Position numbers and translations under genes: made by a program | Notes under the pieces: model-generated | Told to the model about the DNA's origin: nothing | What the model saw: the letters and a program-made list of their open reading frames with translations, nothing else | The model's database searches: none | Shown: in pieces, positions 1 to 11,889 of the stretch | Numbering within the stretch: position 1 is the stretch's first letter | How the letters are laid out: each line of letters opens with the position of its first letter | NCBI GenBank assembly: GCA_015832175.1 | Contig: WJXW01000003.1 | Span: 434,001 to 498,000 of the forward strand | Length of the DNA: 64,000 nt | Source of the DNA: Paraphaeosphaeria minitans | Lineage: Eukaryota > Ascomycota > Dothideomycetes > Pleosporales > Didymosphaeriaceae | Reading direction: 5' to 3'

Positions 1-1
1 C

Positions 2-3000
2 CGCCGCTCGACCAAGAACCGCGCGGGCAGCCATGGCTCCCAGTGGTCTGCGCGTGCCGACCACCTCCAGCAGCTTGCGCTGCCGCTCTCGCCCGTGTCA
101 CCGACGTCGCACGATCCCACCGCCCCGCGACCGCCTGCGCCCGTGCCCATGCTCAAGATTGGCGACGAGACGCCCACCTCGACCCAGGAACCTCTCGTCG
201 ACGAGATAGCGTCGTGTCTGCGCGAATGGCACTCCACCAAGCTACACGAGCTCCTGCTTGCCCGCAAGTACAGTACATTGGACAAGATGTCTGGGTTGGT
301 CAATCGATTGGACCAGGCCCGACGCCAGCTGTTGCACCAAGTCCTGACCCATAAGGAGTTGGATCAAGTGCGCGAGGCCACAGTGTGGGATCTCGTGGCA
401 GGAAACAAGATGCTCTGCGGGGATGTCATAGTCCGCAGCCCCTCGCAGCGGGGACGCATACTCACGGGCGACGATTCCGCCATTGAGGTCACAAAACTAC
501 AGTCCATGATGAGCCTGCTGGATGGCCGACCAGTGCCGCACGTAGACGAGCATAACCTACATCACCTCTTTGTAACCTTTAAACGCGTCTCGAGCAATGT
601 GGCGCACAATGGGGCCCAGATCAGCATGCATCTATGCCACAAAGCACCCGGCGCGGCGGCCATACCACTTTCAGAGGCCTACTCCTTTGATTTGACCGCG
701 CGAGATGGAACGCCTGTGACCCTTGCCGGGGATAAGCTGAGATCGTTGTTTGTGGATCTGAGCTCGACCGACATTGGCGAAGGCGCGGGCTCTGGATCCA
801 GCCTGTATCTGGTCTTCAAACTCCTCACTAACGAGCCCATTCGCCCGGTTGTGTCTCCAAAGGACAGCCTGTCACGAGATGGCACCCCTCCCGGCACTAG
901 TGGGGTACAGCCCTCGCAAGTTGGGAGCATCAAGGGTGGACGTCGCAGTGTGATGTTCGGCTCCAAACGCAAAGAATCAACACATTCTAGCACCAGCTCG
1001 GTGGACCTTCGAACCGGGTCATCCGTGGACACCACCCGTAGTGAAAGTCGAGACGGACGACCTGGATCTGCCGCCGTCACCAAACCTAGATCGAACTCCA
1101 AGGACCAGAAGACATTAAAAAGAGTTGTAGCCGTGGGCGTGTACCGCGTGGATCAACTTGTGCGGTCGAGATCAGAAGCTGATCAGAACATCGACCTGTG
1201 GTCTGTGCCTCAAGCACTGGATGAAATATCCGAGGAAGATGTTGGTTGGGATGATTTCTTGAACGAGATCTACCCGAGTCCTAACGGAAAGTACACCAAA
1301 AATTCTCCAGCGAAGCATGTGACTGTACACCTAAAAGCGTTTGCACACTGCGATGCGGAAGTACTCATCGAGAAGACGCCTACGTTATTGCACAGCATCA
1401 AGCCGTCCCGAAAGATTGGTTTCTCTGGAGCTCCTACGAAACCACGGAGTGACATTTATCTGACCTTAAGCGAAGTATTCCTACCAAAAAACGCATTCCT
1501 TGCCCATCCGAAAACCGGCACCGTACCTCTGACCACGACCTCATCCATGCACAACCTCCAGTTGACTATTGAGGTTCGGAAATCTTCAGGCGAGCGGATC
1601 GAAGGGTGTATCTACCCGGCAGGCAACAGCGCCGGACACACAGCGTGGCGAACTACCGCTGTGGAGCGTGGTGAGAAATGGAACCTCACAGTGCGATTAG
1701 CCATCAAGCCTGAAGAAGTACCCGGATCACACATTGTTATGAGCGTAGCGGACGCCCCTGGTTTCCCTTTCGCCCTATGTTGGATGCCGCTATGGACCCA
1801 AGATGCATTCGCGCGGGACGGCGATCACGCTTTATCCTTGTACCGTTACGACGAATACACCTCGTGCATGATCGCCGGCAAGGGCGCCTATCTTGGTCTG
1901 CCGTGGAGCGCGAGGAAGAAGGATGACCAAGTTATGGGTCCTCTGGCATCGCTTCATCTGAGGACTTTCCTTTGCAGTACGAAGTACTCCCAAGACCCTA
2001 ATCTTCTGGGCCTTCTGAAATGGCGAGATCAAGCTGGCGGTGAGCTTGTCGGCCTACTGCGACGCTTCCCTTTTGTGCCGGAAATCGAGATTGTCAAACT
2101 TCTCAACGAGGTCTTTGAGGCTCTCTTCGAAATCCTCGTTGAGTATGCTGGTAGTGATGAGTATGAAGATCTCGTTTTCAACGCACTGGTCATCTTACTA
2201 GGCATAGTGCACGACCGACGGTTCAACCTGGCTCCGCTGGTTGATCAGTATGCCGAGACAAAGTTCAACTATCCTTTCGCGACAGCATGCCTGGTCCGTA
2301 GCTATACGCGGCTACTGACGACCCCGTCGGACCCTGACTCTTCACGACGGTTACGTGCAACCTTCAAAGTTGGCAGGCACATCCTGAAGTTTATCATGAA
2401 CGCGCGGCAACAGCAGAAGGAGAAAGAAGCAGGCATTGGGATCACTACGCGCAACCCAACCTTCGCGAAAGACATATGTGCTATATTCGAGTCACTGGAG
2501 CTCCTCATGGCCAATCCCTCTGCTGTTCTCATTGGCACGAAGACAATTCTGGTACAGAACTTTCATTCGTGGTTGCCGGAGCTTACGGTTTCAATGACGC
2601 CAATGGAAATCATGAAGCTTACATCCAGCTTCATCGACTCTTGTGTTGCAGCATCCGGAAAGCTCATCCTGTACAAGTTGCTGCTGATTCACCAAATTGC
2701 CGGACTAGATATCTTCAAGACACCGGATACCAGGAAGGTGCTTCTCTCCAACATTCAAAAGTGGCTTGCGCCGCACTGGGGCAAAGTCGAGCAAGTCACC
2801 GATCAGTGGAAGGACCAAGTCCGACTTTGCTGTTCGGTTGTTGCGTCGCTTGTGGAAGAGCTTGGTAAAGACGTGTGCGAATACATTCCCAAATTGGTCG
2901 ATTCCTATCGCGCAATCCAAGCCACACAACGGCCTACCAAGAAGAACTTGTCGCTCCTCTTTCCGACGGCATACCCGTTTCCCACGCGGCCTACCACGGC

Positions 3001-5813
3001 GCAAACATCCTTCGACGAAGCTCTCATTGAAATATCAGCTGTGCTCGCAGCTCTGTCAAGCCTGCCAATCAACATTGACCTAGACTGGCCGAAGGAAGAA
3101 CTTGCGAATTTCCTGTTCTCCACCTTGCAAGTGTACATATCGATCTTAGACTGCGAAGCGTTCCCGAGCTCCTGGTTGAGTGTTCATATTTTTCACCACA
3201 GAGCTACGATGCGAGCGCTGGAAAAGCTATCCGGCGTACTGATAGATTCGTTCTTGCCACACCCCGACGAAGCTGACTCCTTCAACACCGATCTCTGGCG
3301 TGCGTTCTTTGATGCCCTTTTAAAGCTGGTTGGCAGCGATGCGTTGGCGTTGGAGACCTTCCCCGAACAGAAACGACGGGCGGTGTGGAAGATTGCCGGC
3401 GACATTCGTGAGCTTGGTGCAGACTTGTTGCAACGCAGTTGGGAAGCAATCGGATGGGAGGCCAGCAGTGAAGACAAGAAGCAGTACGGCTTGGAGAAGA
3501 TGGGCGGATTCCAGGTGCAATACGTCCCAGGATTAGTCGCACCAGTTGTCGAGCTCTGTCTCAGCGTTCACGAGGGCCTTCGCAGCGTCGCCATCGAGGT
3601 TCTCCAGACCATGATTGTCAGCGAGTGGACTTTAAGCGAGGACTTGTCATTGATCCAAGCCGAGATGATTGATTGTTTGGACCGCCTCTTCAAGACCAGG
3701 CCGCTGACTGAAGTGGTCCTGCAGAAGCACTTCATTCAAGAGCTTGTCGACCTTTTCGAACCTATGGCCCAATCCTCCGACGAAAACCTTTTCACGGCAG
3801 TCAAGAACTTGATCACGACTATCGACGAGCTCTTGGATCTTTTGGTTGCCGTTCACAGCACAGAAGCGACTGGCGAGGTTTTTCACATCATGGACACGCT
3901 CCACTTGATGGACTTCTTGAAAGACATGCAGAAAGAGGACATGTACATTCGATACGTTCACCAGCTTGTACAGCTCCAAGTGGATGCGCAAAACTTGACG
4001 GAAGCGGGGCTTGCATTACGACTACACGCCGAGCTTTACGAATGGGACCCTGCAACGATCGTTGACCCGTTGGCCGACCCTGCCATGCCTGCGCAGAGCT
4101 CCTTTGACCGTAAGGAGCAGCTGTACTTCCAGATGATCGACCACTACGAAAATGGCCAATCATGGGACAATGCGCTCGGTTCATACATGGAATTGGCTAC
4201 ACAGTATGAGCATAACGTCTTTGATTTTGCGAAGTTGGCTAGGACCCAGCACGCCATGGCAAAGATCTATGAAAGCATCGCCAGGGGTGAGCGTTCGAAT
4301 GCACGCTACTTCCGTGTGGTGTACAAAGGGTTAGGTTTTCCCGTCGGTCTACGTGACAAGCATTTTGTCTTCGAGGGTTTGCCACACGATCGCCTAGCTA
4401 CGTTTACCGACCGTATGCAACAGCAGCATCCCGCGGCACAAATTCTCACCACTGGAATGGAACAGGATGTTGAGGGTCAGTATCTACAGATCTACCCTGT
4501 AAGCGCTCAGAAAGACGTGATGCACCCGATCTACCAACGTGCGAAGGTCGCCCAATCGATCAGGGACTACTACTTGCTCTCGAGGCCGTCTCATTTCACA
4601 ACTGCATCTCGACGTACCGAAATGCCATCTAAGGATGTGACGGTTGAGAAGACGGTCTACACCACTGCCGAGACCTTTCCCACAATCTTGCGGAGGAGCG
4701 AGATTGTTGCTGTTGGTACCATCACGCTGACGCCGCTGCAAACTGCCATCGAACGTACAACGCGAAAGACTGTAGAATTAGCATCTCTAGAAAAGAAAAT
4801 AGCTAGTGGCGAAGAGTTGCTCTTTACAGAGCTGACACGAGAGCTGATGTTCGCCGTCGACACAACCCAGGAAACCAGTGTCGCGAGGTATCACGAACTG
4901 CTTCCAGAACCCCGACGTAACTCATTTGAGTCGGATGAAGAAGATGCCGAGGAAGTCAAGGAACCCAATCTACTGGAGAGCGCGCTCAAGGTTGCATTGG
5001 TCGACTATGCCCTGGTCATCCGTCGCTGTTTAGCTTTGTACACGAGACCTGCCCAACAAGCGACTAGGGCAGACTTGAATCAGCGTAGGTATCAACAGCC
5101 TGATGAAATGATATGGTCATGCTAACGTATCAACAGGCCTCGAGATGGCATTTCAAGACGAATTGGCAAATCTAATGCCAGTCGCTGCACCCGTCCAGCA
5201 ACACATACGGTCTCCTACAGGATCCTGGTTGGTGTCAGCAACGGCTACATCGCCCATGACTAGTCCATCGCTCGGCACTACACCGAAGATGAACGGTACA
5301 CGAGTTACCTCTCCTGTGCCAGACGCAAGACCAGCACGTCAAGACAAGAAGCGGATGAGCCTTTCCTTCTTCGGCATCGGAGCCCCTACTGGCGAGGAAG
5401 AAACCAAGCAGCCAGAGAGGGAACGCAAGCAAGAAAAGTCTACCGCGGACGACAGCGTAGATGCTGCATCGATCAGCGCATCATCTCGAAGCCGCAGCAA
5501 AGACCGATCCAGGCACCGGCTGAGCCGCAGCCTCGTATCACCCGGGTCGCCCGTGCCGGAAGCACTGCCTCACTTTCCTAGCCAGCCGGTATCGAGCCAA
5601 AACAGCCTGGCTAAAGTCCGGAGCCGTGCCAGCAGCCGTGGGCAGAGCGTCGACGGCCGACCGCAAACCAGCAAAAGCATCAAGAGCGAGAGGTCCGAGG
5701 GGCAGAGCAGGAGCAGCAGCGTGAAGAAGCGCTTGAGCAACTTTTATCTCGGCAAGAAGAGCAGCAAGGCGAGCGTCAGGGGACGCGTTGATGATACCCT
5801 AGAAGAGGAGTAA
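2..5813 (+). CDS. DOCK-family guanine nucleotide exchange factor (Dck1-like), 5' partial
   Basis: The reading frame is open at the window edge, so the N-terminus lies upstream. Exons are 2-5084 and 5137-5813; the 52-nt intron starts GTAGGT, has a TGCTAAC branch site and ends CAACAG, and splicing restores one frame. DOCK proteins activate Rac/Rho5-type GTPases through the DHR-2 domain and bind phosphoinositides through the C2-like DHR-1 domain; in yeast, Dck1 works with the ELMO protein Lmo1. A DHR-1-like block (SDIYLTLSEVFLPKN ... FPFALCWMPLW) lies around nt 1450-1900. Helical repeats follow, then a DHR-2 block (YENGQSWDNALGSYMELA, ARYFRVVYKGLGFP) around nt 3900-5080. The second exon encodes a Ser/Arg-rich low-complexity tail (KKRMSLSFFGIG), a likely regulatory or docking region. 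An N-terminal SH3 domain, usual in this family, would be outside the window. The family call is firm; partner and pathway are inferred. Confidence 0.9.
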
Positions 5814-6622
5814 GGTTTCCTGTTACCTTACCGACTCTTATTGCCGCATTGGCTTCGGATGCGACCGACCCTTGTCGTCGCTTAATCTTTGGAAGGGAGA
5901 AAAAAACAATACAACACCACTTGGAGGGTTTTTTTTTGGCACGGGTGGCCGCGTCATACGCATCGTACATGTTTTCGTATGTTGGATGGATAGATCTACG
6001 AGGTCGGGTGGGCGGCACCCGGGGAACTTTGCTAGGGTTCGTGATTTGTAGCGATTTTGAGCGTGGAGTGGGTGGAAGGTGCTTGCAGCAGTGTGCGTGT
6101 GCGTGTGCGTGCGTGTGTATGTGTGCGTGGAGTTTTTTTTTTCTTTTTCTTTGTGTTTTCTGCACGGGCGGGCTGGCGTGTGCCCGCCTGAGATCTTTTG
6201 TGGTATACCCAATCTTCTTGTCGAGAAGTTGCATAAGAACAGAATTTGCTTCAGATTGTAAAGTGGAGGGATGTGGATGTGGATGTGGATGTGAAGGTGA
6301 AGGTGAAGGTGAATGTGCATTCTCCGCCCTGGCTCACTAGAGTTGGAACATGTTAGAATCTTGACGCCAACAATAGCCCTCTAGTTACGGGGTTACTATT
6401 TGAGATGTGGTCAATAGTATTAACCACATTCTATAAATTTCGAAATGTAAACAAAGCTCTCGTCGCTTACGGCTGCAGTTAACTGGCGCCAAGAAAGGCC
6501 CGACGCTTATCGATTATTGCGGGGACCGAGGCGGTAGAAACGGGCAAAATTGTTCAAAGGTAGTGTGCCTCGCGAAAAAGTTCGCGCAGCCGACCGCATC
6601 AACACTCACCACACTGCACGCC
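5814..6622. other. Intergenic region between DOCK gene and RRP12, with simple repeats
   Basis: No supported gene. It contains a GT/GC-alternating tract at about 6091-6128 and a hexamer run (GGATGT then GAAGGT units) at about 6269-6318. The last 200 bases are probably the RRP12 promoter. ORFs of 150-163 codons here come from low-complexity sequence. Confidence 0.7.
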
Positions 6623-9600
6623 ATGTCACTTGAAGAGAGACTGGTCAAGGTGCGGGACTCCCCCAAGGGTTCCACTCAGTATCAGGTACGAATTAATCCT
6701 CAAAGTGCCATAAATGCCGCTAATTCTTTACTCCAGAATGCATTAGTCCTCACAGCCATCGAGGATACGCTCAAGCAGCAAAACTCGGAGCCCACCCCAA
6801 CCGCATATTTCGCCGCGCTCCTTGCGCTTCTGGTCCGCCAGGTATCTAGCGACGGTATAGCGAACAAGGAAACTGCAACATCTGTCATCTACCTACTCGA
6901 TCTCGTCACGCCTCACGTCCCAGCACCGCTGCTGCGATCCAAATTCGCAGGAATTCTGCCGAGCCTTGCGCCGGCTCTCACACATCCAGACGCCGAGGCT
7001 CCGCTCCTCCGATCTGCTATAGGATGTCTTGAGTCGCTGCTCATCGCCCAAGATGCGCGAGCTTGGGAACTGCCAGCGACGCAGGCTGGACCACGAGCTG
7101 CTGTCGGTGGGCTGCTGCAAATCGCCGTAGACCACAGGCCGAAAGTGAGGAAGCGGGCCCAGGATGCCCTTGCCAAAGTACTGAACAATGCGCCACCAAG
7201 CCCCTCGCTGGATCACCCGGCTGCTGACATGTGCGCCGAGACGGCGCTCAAGATGCTGAAGGACATTGCACAGGCAGCGGGTCGATCGGCGAATCAGAAG
7301 AAGCGACAGGCTGTCGAGCAGAGCAAAGAGCCCGATCTCATACATGCGCTACAATTGATCAAGACCATTGCAAACACGTCGGGTGGCTGGCCGAGCAGGA
7401 AGATTGATGTTTTGTGCGAACTGCTTCTCAACATCTCGCGCTCTAGCAGCGAGTATCTTACCATGGCCGCGTTCGAGATTTTCGAACTGATCTTTGCGGG
7501 CATGACTGACGAGGTCTCTTCAGCCAAACTTCCCCGCCTTCTTGAAGTCATCGCCGATCTCCAACCCTCCAAGACCGACACGCAACTGCTCCCCCCGTGG
7601 ATCGCCGTCATTTCTCGAGGCTACGAGGTTTCGGCTGCAATTGAACCCGAAGACACCTTCGCCAAGTTTCCCGAACTCTTCAACATGGTCGCTTCTTTCC
7701 TCGAGTCGCCGTCACACAACATCCGCATTTCCGCTTCTGAGTGTTTGATTTCTTTCTTTGCCAACATTATACCCGACAGCGTTATTTTGGAGCCTTCGGT
7801 TTACGACGAGAAGATTCTGGAGAAGTTGGCGCAGGCGGCGCAGAATCTGTTGAGCGTAAAGTATCAAGCTGCCTGGATGGAGGTTTTCAACATGCTGGGT
7901 GCCATGTTCGATGCCCTTCGCTGGCGCTCGGATCCCATCCTGAAACCTGTGCTGAGGACTGTTGGGGAACTGCGGAGCAACGATTCCTTCGCGGGAAAGA
8001 AAGAGGCGGATAATGTTATTTCGAAGGCGATCGGTGCTATGGGCCCGGAAGCGGTCCTGGAGATCCTCCCGCTGAACCTGCCGAGACCACCACCGGGCCA
8101 ACAGGGCAGAGTTTGGATGCTGCCTCTACTCCGCGATTCGGTGCACAACACGAAACTTGCGCATTTCAGACAGGAGATGGTGCCGCTCAGCGAGCAAATG
8201 TTTCAAAAGGTCATAGATCACGGAAACGATGAGAAGACGATGGAGATCAAGGTTTTCGAAACTGTTGTTCAGCAAATTTGGTCGATCTTGCCCGGGTACT
8301 GCGACCTGCCACTGGATCTTGTTGAAGCTTTTGACCAAGGTCTTGCGGAGATGTTGGCAAACCTGCTATACAGCCAAGCGGATTTGCGAACGGACGTCTG
8401 TAGAGCTTTGCAGAACCTTGTCGACGGCAACAAGGCCATCGTAGAGCTCGAGGGCGAAGAGGACCTTGTTACTCAGGCGCGGATATCCAAAGCACAGGCT
8501 CAGAAGAACCTGGAGCACCTGGCTAGCTCCGCGAGTAACATGCTCGCCGTGCTGTTCAATGTATACAGTCAGACACTGCCACAATATCGGGGTACCATTC
8601 TCAGGACGATCAATGCGTATTTGAGCATTATCCCGGCGAAAGTGAGTCTAATCCTAATCCCCAATACTTTTTCGGTCGCTAACAAGTCACAGGAGCTCAT
8701 GGAGACCTTCGAGCGAGTAGCCACTAGTCTTGAAGCAGCTGTGCCAGCAGAGGGGTCGCAAACACAGGCGGATAAACAGAAGCAGGGTAAGAAGCAGGAC
8801 AAAATGCCGCCGATGAGCCATACCCTCATGGATCTCATCATCACCATCGCGCCATACCTTCCCCGGGATAGCTATCCCGCCCTGTTCAAGATGGCTTCCA
8901 TCATGATCAACAGAAAGGAAGACCCGCAACTGCAGAAGAAGGCTTACAAGATGATCCCAAGGCTAGGAGAATCTGAAACCGGTAAAGCTGCATTGCAGGA
9001 TCGAACCGGGGAGCTCCAGCAATTGCTTCTGCAGGGTGCGGAGCAAGCTTCCGGCCCTGCACGCAGGGACCGATTACTCGCTCTTCACCAGATCCTCGAG
9101 TACCTTCCCCAGACTGATCTTCACTTCATCCCGTCTGTTCTTTCTGAAGTCGTCATCGCAACCAAGGAAGTCAATGAAAAGGCCAGAGAAGCAGCCTACG
9201 AGTTGCTTGTGGCAATGGGCGAAAAGATGGCTCTGGGTGGAAAGGTCTTACAGAACAAGGTTCCGAACATGCCCGCGGATGCGCAATCAGTGGAGGCGTC
9301 ATTGGATGAGTATTTCACCATGGTCTCTGCTGGTCTCGCAGCATCCACCCCACACATGATCTCTGCCTCAATCACCGCTGTTACCCGCATCCTGTTCGAG
9401 TTCCACGCCCGGGTATCAAAGGAAGCGATACAGAATCTTGTTGAGATCATGGACATGTTTCTGCAAAACCCCAACCGCGAGATCGTTCAAAGTGTACTAG
9501 GCTTCGTAAAGGTTGAAGTCATCTCGTTGCCAGAGTCACTTGTTAAGCCTCGACTCAATACCCTGCTCACCAATCTCTTGGTTTGGAGCCATGAACACAA

Positions 9601-10537
9601 GGCGCATTTCAAGGCAAAGGTGAAGCACATTGTCGAACGTATGATCCGCAAGTTCGGCATCGAGGAAGTCGAGCGCGCGTGCCCAGAGGCAGACCGAAAG
9701 CTCATCACCAACATCCGAAAGACGCGCGAGCACCGCAAGAAGAAGAAGCTACAAGCAGCTGAGGACGGTGAGGAGGTTGAGGAGAAGCCAAAAAGCAAGT
9801 TCGAGAGCGAGTACGACCAAGCCGTTTACGGCAGCGAGAGTGAAGAAGATGACGGTGACTCAGAAGACGAATTCATCAAGAAGCAAAGCACTCAGCGCCA
9901 AGGCAAGGCTAAGCGCGGCGAGACGTACATCGTCGAAGACGAAGACGAACCGCTGGATCTGCTGTCCAAACACGCGCTCGGAAACATATCCTCGACCAAG
10001 CCGCTGCGGAAGGAGGCACCGCAGAAGAAGACCAAGGCGCGCACGAATGAAGACGGCAAGCTCATCCTCGGCGACTCTGACTCTGACGACGACACAAGCG
10101 CGCGAAAGAAGGGAGGCAATCGTCAAGCCGCCGACGACGAAGGCGACGTGCTCATGGATGTCGATGAGGGCGTTTCGCTCGAGGCTGGCATCAACGCTTA
10201 CGTCGATGCTATCCGGGGTCGTGACTCGGCGCAGCGCGGACAGAAGGGCAAGCTCAAGTTCAGCAACAAGCAGAATAATGGTGGCGATGACATGGATGTC
10301 GACAGCGACGACGAGAAAGAGGACAGGCGCGCGAAGTCTGGAAGCGGCATGGGTCGAGGTCGGGACAGCGCACAGCATCAGCGGAGAGGGTTGGGTGTGG
10401 ACAAGGCGAGGGGTGGTGGACAGGGCGATGGCAGGGTCGACAAGGGGAACAGGAGTCCGAGGATGAGGGGCTGGGGCGGACAGAGGGCGAGGGGTGGTGG
10501 TGGGCGTGGGCGTGGGCGCGGGCGGGGGAGGAATTAG
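6623..10537 (+). CDS. RRP12: Ribosomal RNA-processing protein RRP12 (NUC173 domain)
   Basis: RRP12 is a HEAT-repeat karyopherin-like factor needed for nuclear export and maturation of both ribosomal subunits. The start is the ATG at 6623 (MSLEERLVKVRDSP); the frame is open further upstream but holds no ATG. Two introns are inferred, 6686-6736 (GTACGA..CTCCAG) and 8642-8692 (GTGAGT..GCTAAC..CACAG). Each is 51 nt, phase 0 and stop-free, so the genomic frame reads straight through. Removing them restores family-like sequence (YQ then NALVLTAIEDTL; IPAK then ELMETFERV). Helical repeats fill most of the protein. The C-terminal part after about nt 9730 is highly charged, with KKKK and acidic clusters, and ends in an RG-rich tail (RGGGGRGRGRGRGRN), as expected of a nucleolar protein. 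The spliced product is about 1,270 residues. Confidence 0.93.
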   Translation: MSLEERLVKVRDSPKGSTQYQVRINPQSAINAANSLLQNALVLTAIEDTLKQQNSEPTPTAYFAALLALLVRQVSSDGIANKETATSVIYLLDLVTPHVPAPLLRSKFAGILPSLAPALTHPDAEAPLLRSAIGCLESLLIAQDARAWELPATQAGPRAAVGGLLQIAVDHRPKVRKRAQDALAKVLNNAPPSPSLDHPAADMCAETALKMLKDIAQAAGRSANQKKRQAVEQSKEPDLIHALQLIKTIANTSGGWPSRKIDVLCELLLNISRSSSEYLTMAAFEIFELIFAGMTDEVSSAKLPRLLEVIADLQPSKTDTQLLPPWIAVISRGYEVSAAIEPEDTFAKFPELFNMVASFLESPSHNIRISASECLISFFANIIPDSVILEPSVYDEKILEKLAQAAQNLLSVKYQAAWMEVFNMLGAMFDALRWRSDPILKPVLRTVGELRSNDSFAGKKEADNVISKAIGAMGPEAVLEILPLNLPRPPPGQQGRVWMLPLLRDSVHNTKLAHFRQEMVPLSEQMFQKVIDHGNDEKTMEIKVFETVVQQIWSILPGYCDLPLDLVEAFDQGLAEMLANLLYSQADLRTDVCRALQNLVDGNKAIVELEGEEDLVTQARISKAQAQKNLEHLASSASNMLAVLFNVYSQTLPQYRGTILRTINAYLSIIPAKVSLILIPNTFSVANKSQELMETFERVATSLEAAVPAEGSQTQADKQKQGKKQDKMPPMSHTLMDLIITIAPYLPRDSYPALFKMASIMINRKEDPQLQKKAYKMIPRLGESETGKAALQDRTGELQQLLLQGAEQASGPARRDRLLALHQILEYLPQTDLHFIPSVLSEVVIATKEVNEKAREAAYELLVAMGEKMALGGKVLQNKVPNMPADAQSVEASLDEYFTMVSAGLAASTPHMISASITAVTRILFEFHARVSKEAIQNLVEIMDMFLQNPNREIVQSVLGFVKVEVISLPESLVKPRLNTLLTNLLVWSHEHKAHFKAKVKHIVERMIRKFGIEEVERACPEADRKLITNIRKTREHRKKKKLQAAEDGEEVEEKPKSKFESEYDQAVYGSESEEDDGDSEDEFIKKQSTQRQGKAKRGETYIVEDEDEPLDLLSKHALGNISSTKPLRKEAPQKKTKARTNEDGKLILGDSDSDDDTSARKKGGNRQAADDEGDVLMDVDEGVSLEAGINAYVDAIRGRDSAQRGQKGKLKFSNKQNNGGDDMDVDSDDEKEDRRAKSGSGMGRGRDSAQHQRRGLGVDKARGGGQGDGRVDKGNRSPRMRGWGGQRARGGGGRGRGRGRGRN

Positions 10538-10662
10538 TGTAGAAAAAGGACGTTGCGCGGCATGGCAGAGGGCGTTTTCAAAATCCATGAAATAAGATAC
10601 CATTTTCACTGTAAAGACCTACCTACTCTACCGACTTTGGAATGGCGTCATCGGCCTGGCAC

Positions 10663-10687
10663 GAAGAAGAAGAAGAAGAAGAAGAAA
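10663..10687. repeat. (GAA)n microsatellite
   Basis: About eight GAA units lie between RRP12 and the tRNA gene. The rest of 10538-10818 is purine-rich and shows no gene. Confidence 0.8.
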
Positions 10688-10818
10688 ACATCAGAAAGCG
10701 CATAGAAAGGAGCATCGTAGGTTAGATGGATAAAGGGTGGTAGACGAGAATGCACAAGAGGTTGGAGAAGGAGGAGGGAGGGGCCGAAGGGGGGGAAATG
10801 AAAAAATAAATGTATTAA

Positions 10819-10907
10819 AGCGGCGAACCAGAATTGAACTGGTGACCTTCAGGAACCACGAAGCTTGGTGACTGCAGCCCGCTGCTCTACCACTGAGCTA
10901 CCGCCGC
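10819..10907 (-). tRNA. tRNA-Cys (anticodon GCA) with a 17-nt intron
   Basis: Read on the minus strand, the cloverleaf folds as follows: acceptor GCGGCGG paired with TCGCCGC (one G-T), D-arm GCTC/GAGC, anticodon arm GCGGG with loop CTGCAG..T, variable loop AGGTC, and T-arm ACCAG-TTCAATT-CTGGT. The anticodon loop is interrupted after position 37 by a 17-nt insert containing the small hairpin ACCA...TGGT, which is the canonical location for a nuclear tRNA intron. U33 and anticodon GCA indicate cysteine. The outermost anticodon-stem pair (27-43) is a G-A mismatch. The gene ends at the discriminator; CCA is not encoded. Confidence 0.93.
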
Positions 10908-11179
10908 GGAGTAATGCAACTGGGAGATATACACATAGCTGAAATATATATACGCAATCATCCCCGTCATCATTCTATGTGGTTGAAAATTGCATCGATT
11001 CCCCCGTGAGAACGTGGGGGAGTCACAACTTGCTCTTTGCGTGGGGCAAAGCCGATGGATGGATGGTGCCAGAGAGGGGGAAAGCTCTTGCCACGTACCT
11101 AGCCACAACGAAGGAGTCTAGTCTCGCTTGCGGCACTAGGTTGGGTATGAGTGGAGTCCCGGTCCATAGCCCTTCAGAC

Positions 11180-11735
11180 CATGCAGTGTTCGACGGGCAC
11201 AACCTCGAGAGAGCGGCACCATATCCATGATGATGTTAGACGGTGATTTGGCGGGCTCTGGTTAATTTTTTTCTTATTTTTTTCTGGTATGGCTAAACCA
11301 ATGTTCGGTCCCCGCATATCATATCGTGCATCCCAGCCAACGCATCCACACAGCATCTCAGGCGTGCAAATCAACAGCCACCACCCACCCTTCCTCCTTG
11401 CCTCCCTCACTTCCTCGAGGAGCGGCGTGCCATCCGCGCCGTATCCACTCATGAAGCTCAGATACAGCACGCCCCCATCACGATACGTCCGCCCTAGCAT
11501 CGCCGCCGTAGGCCCCGGAACCGTCCTCGCCGTCCCCACTGATCCTCACGAAGTCGTTGGCCGCATCCCGCGTCAGAAACACTCGTCCCTGATCGAACTG
11601 AAATCGGGAATGTCTGCTAGCATAGGACCCAGTCCACCTAGGATTTGAGATGCGAATATCCACTGAAAGTGACGGTACGGCGTTGTGCTCGGGTTCGGAG
11701 GATAGAGCATGGCAATGCGATAGAGGGCAGTGAAT
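11180..11735 (-). other. Coding-like stretch, unrecognised; possibly a degraded small gene
   Basis: Three minus-strand frames in succession look protein-like. One starts at an ATG near 11711 (MLYPPNPSTTPYRHFQWIFA), one is open to about 11478 (FVRISGDGEDGSGAYGGD), and one runs to about 11174 (DGGVLYLSFMSGYGADGTPL). No single open frame joins them and I found no convincing pair of splice sites. It could be a spliced hypothetical gene or a frameshifted relic. No family is recognised. Confidence 0.3.
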
Positions 11736-11889
11736 TAGGGTATAAATGTTCCAGCGCAGCTAGCCGAGCCGAGTGCAAGCATGCAGTCTCAAGCGACTGG
11801 TCAATCGGCGAACAGTACAAGTTATGATATAGCTAACATGGCGCGCGGAAAGATCGCTGCAAGGTCCGGGTTCACCGTGACCTGAGATG

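Noticed and set aside
5776..6340. ORFs of 150-163 codons on both strands with His/Thr or Cys/Val repeats
   Set aside because: They translate the GT/GC and GGATGT simple repeats.
6563..6622. Upstream extension of RRP12
   Set aside because: The extra 20 codons begin with GTG, not ATG, and do not resemble the family N-terminus.
9860..10609. 249-codon minus-strand ORF
   Set aside because: Antisense shadow of the charged, low-complexity C-terminus of RRP12.
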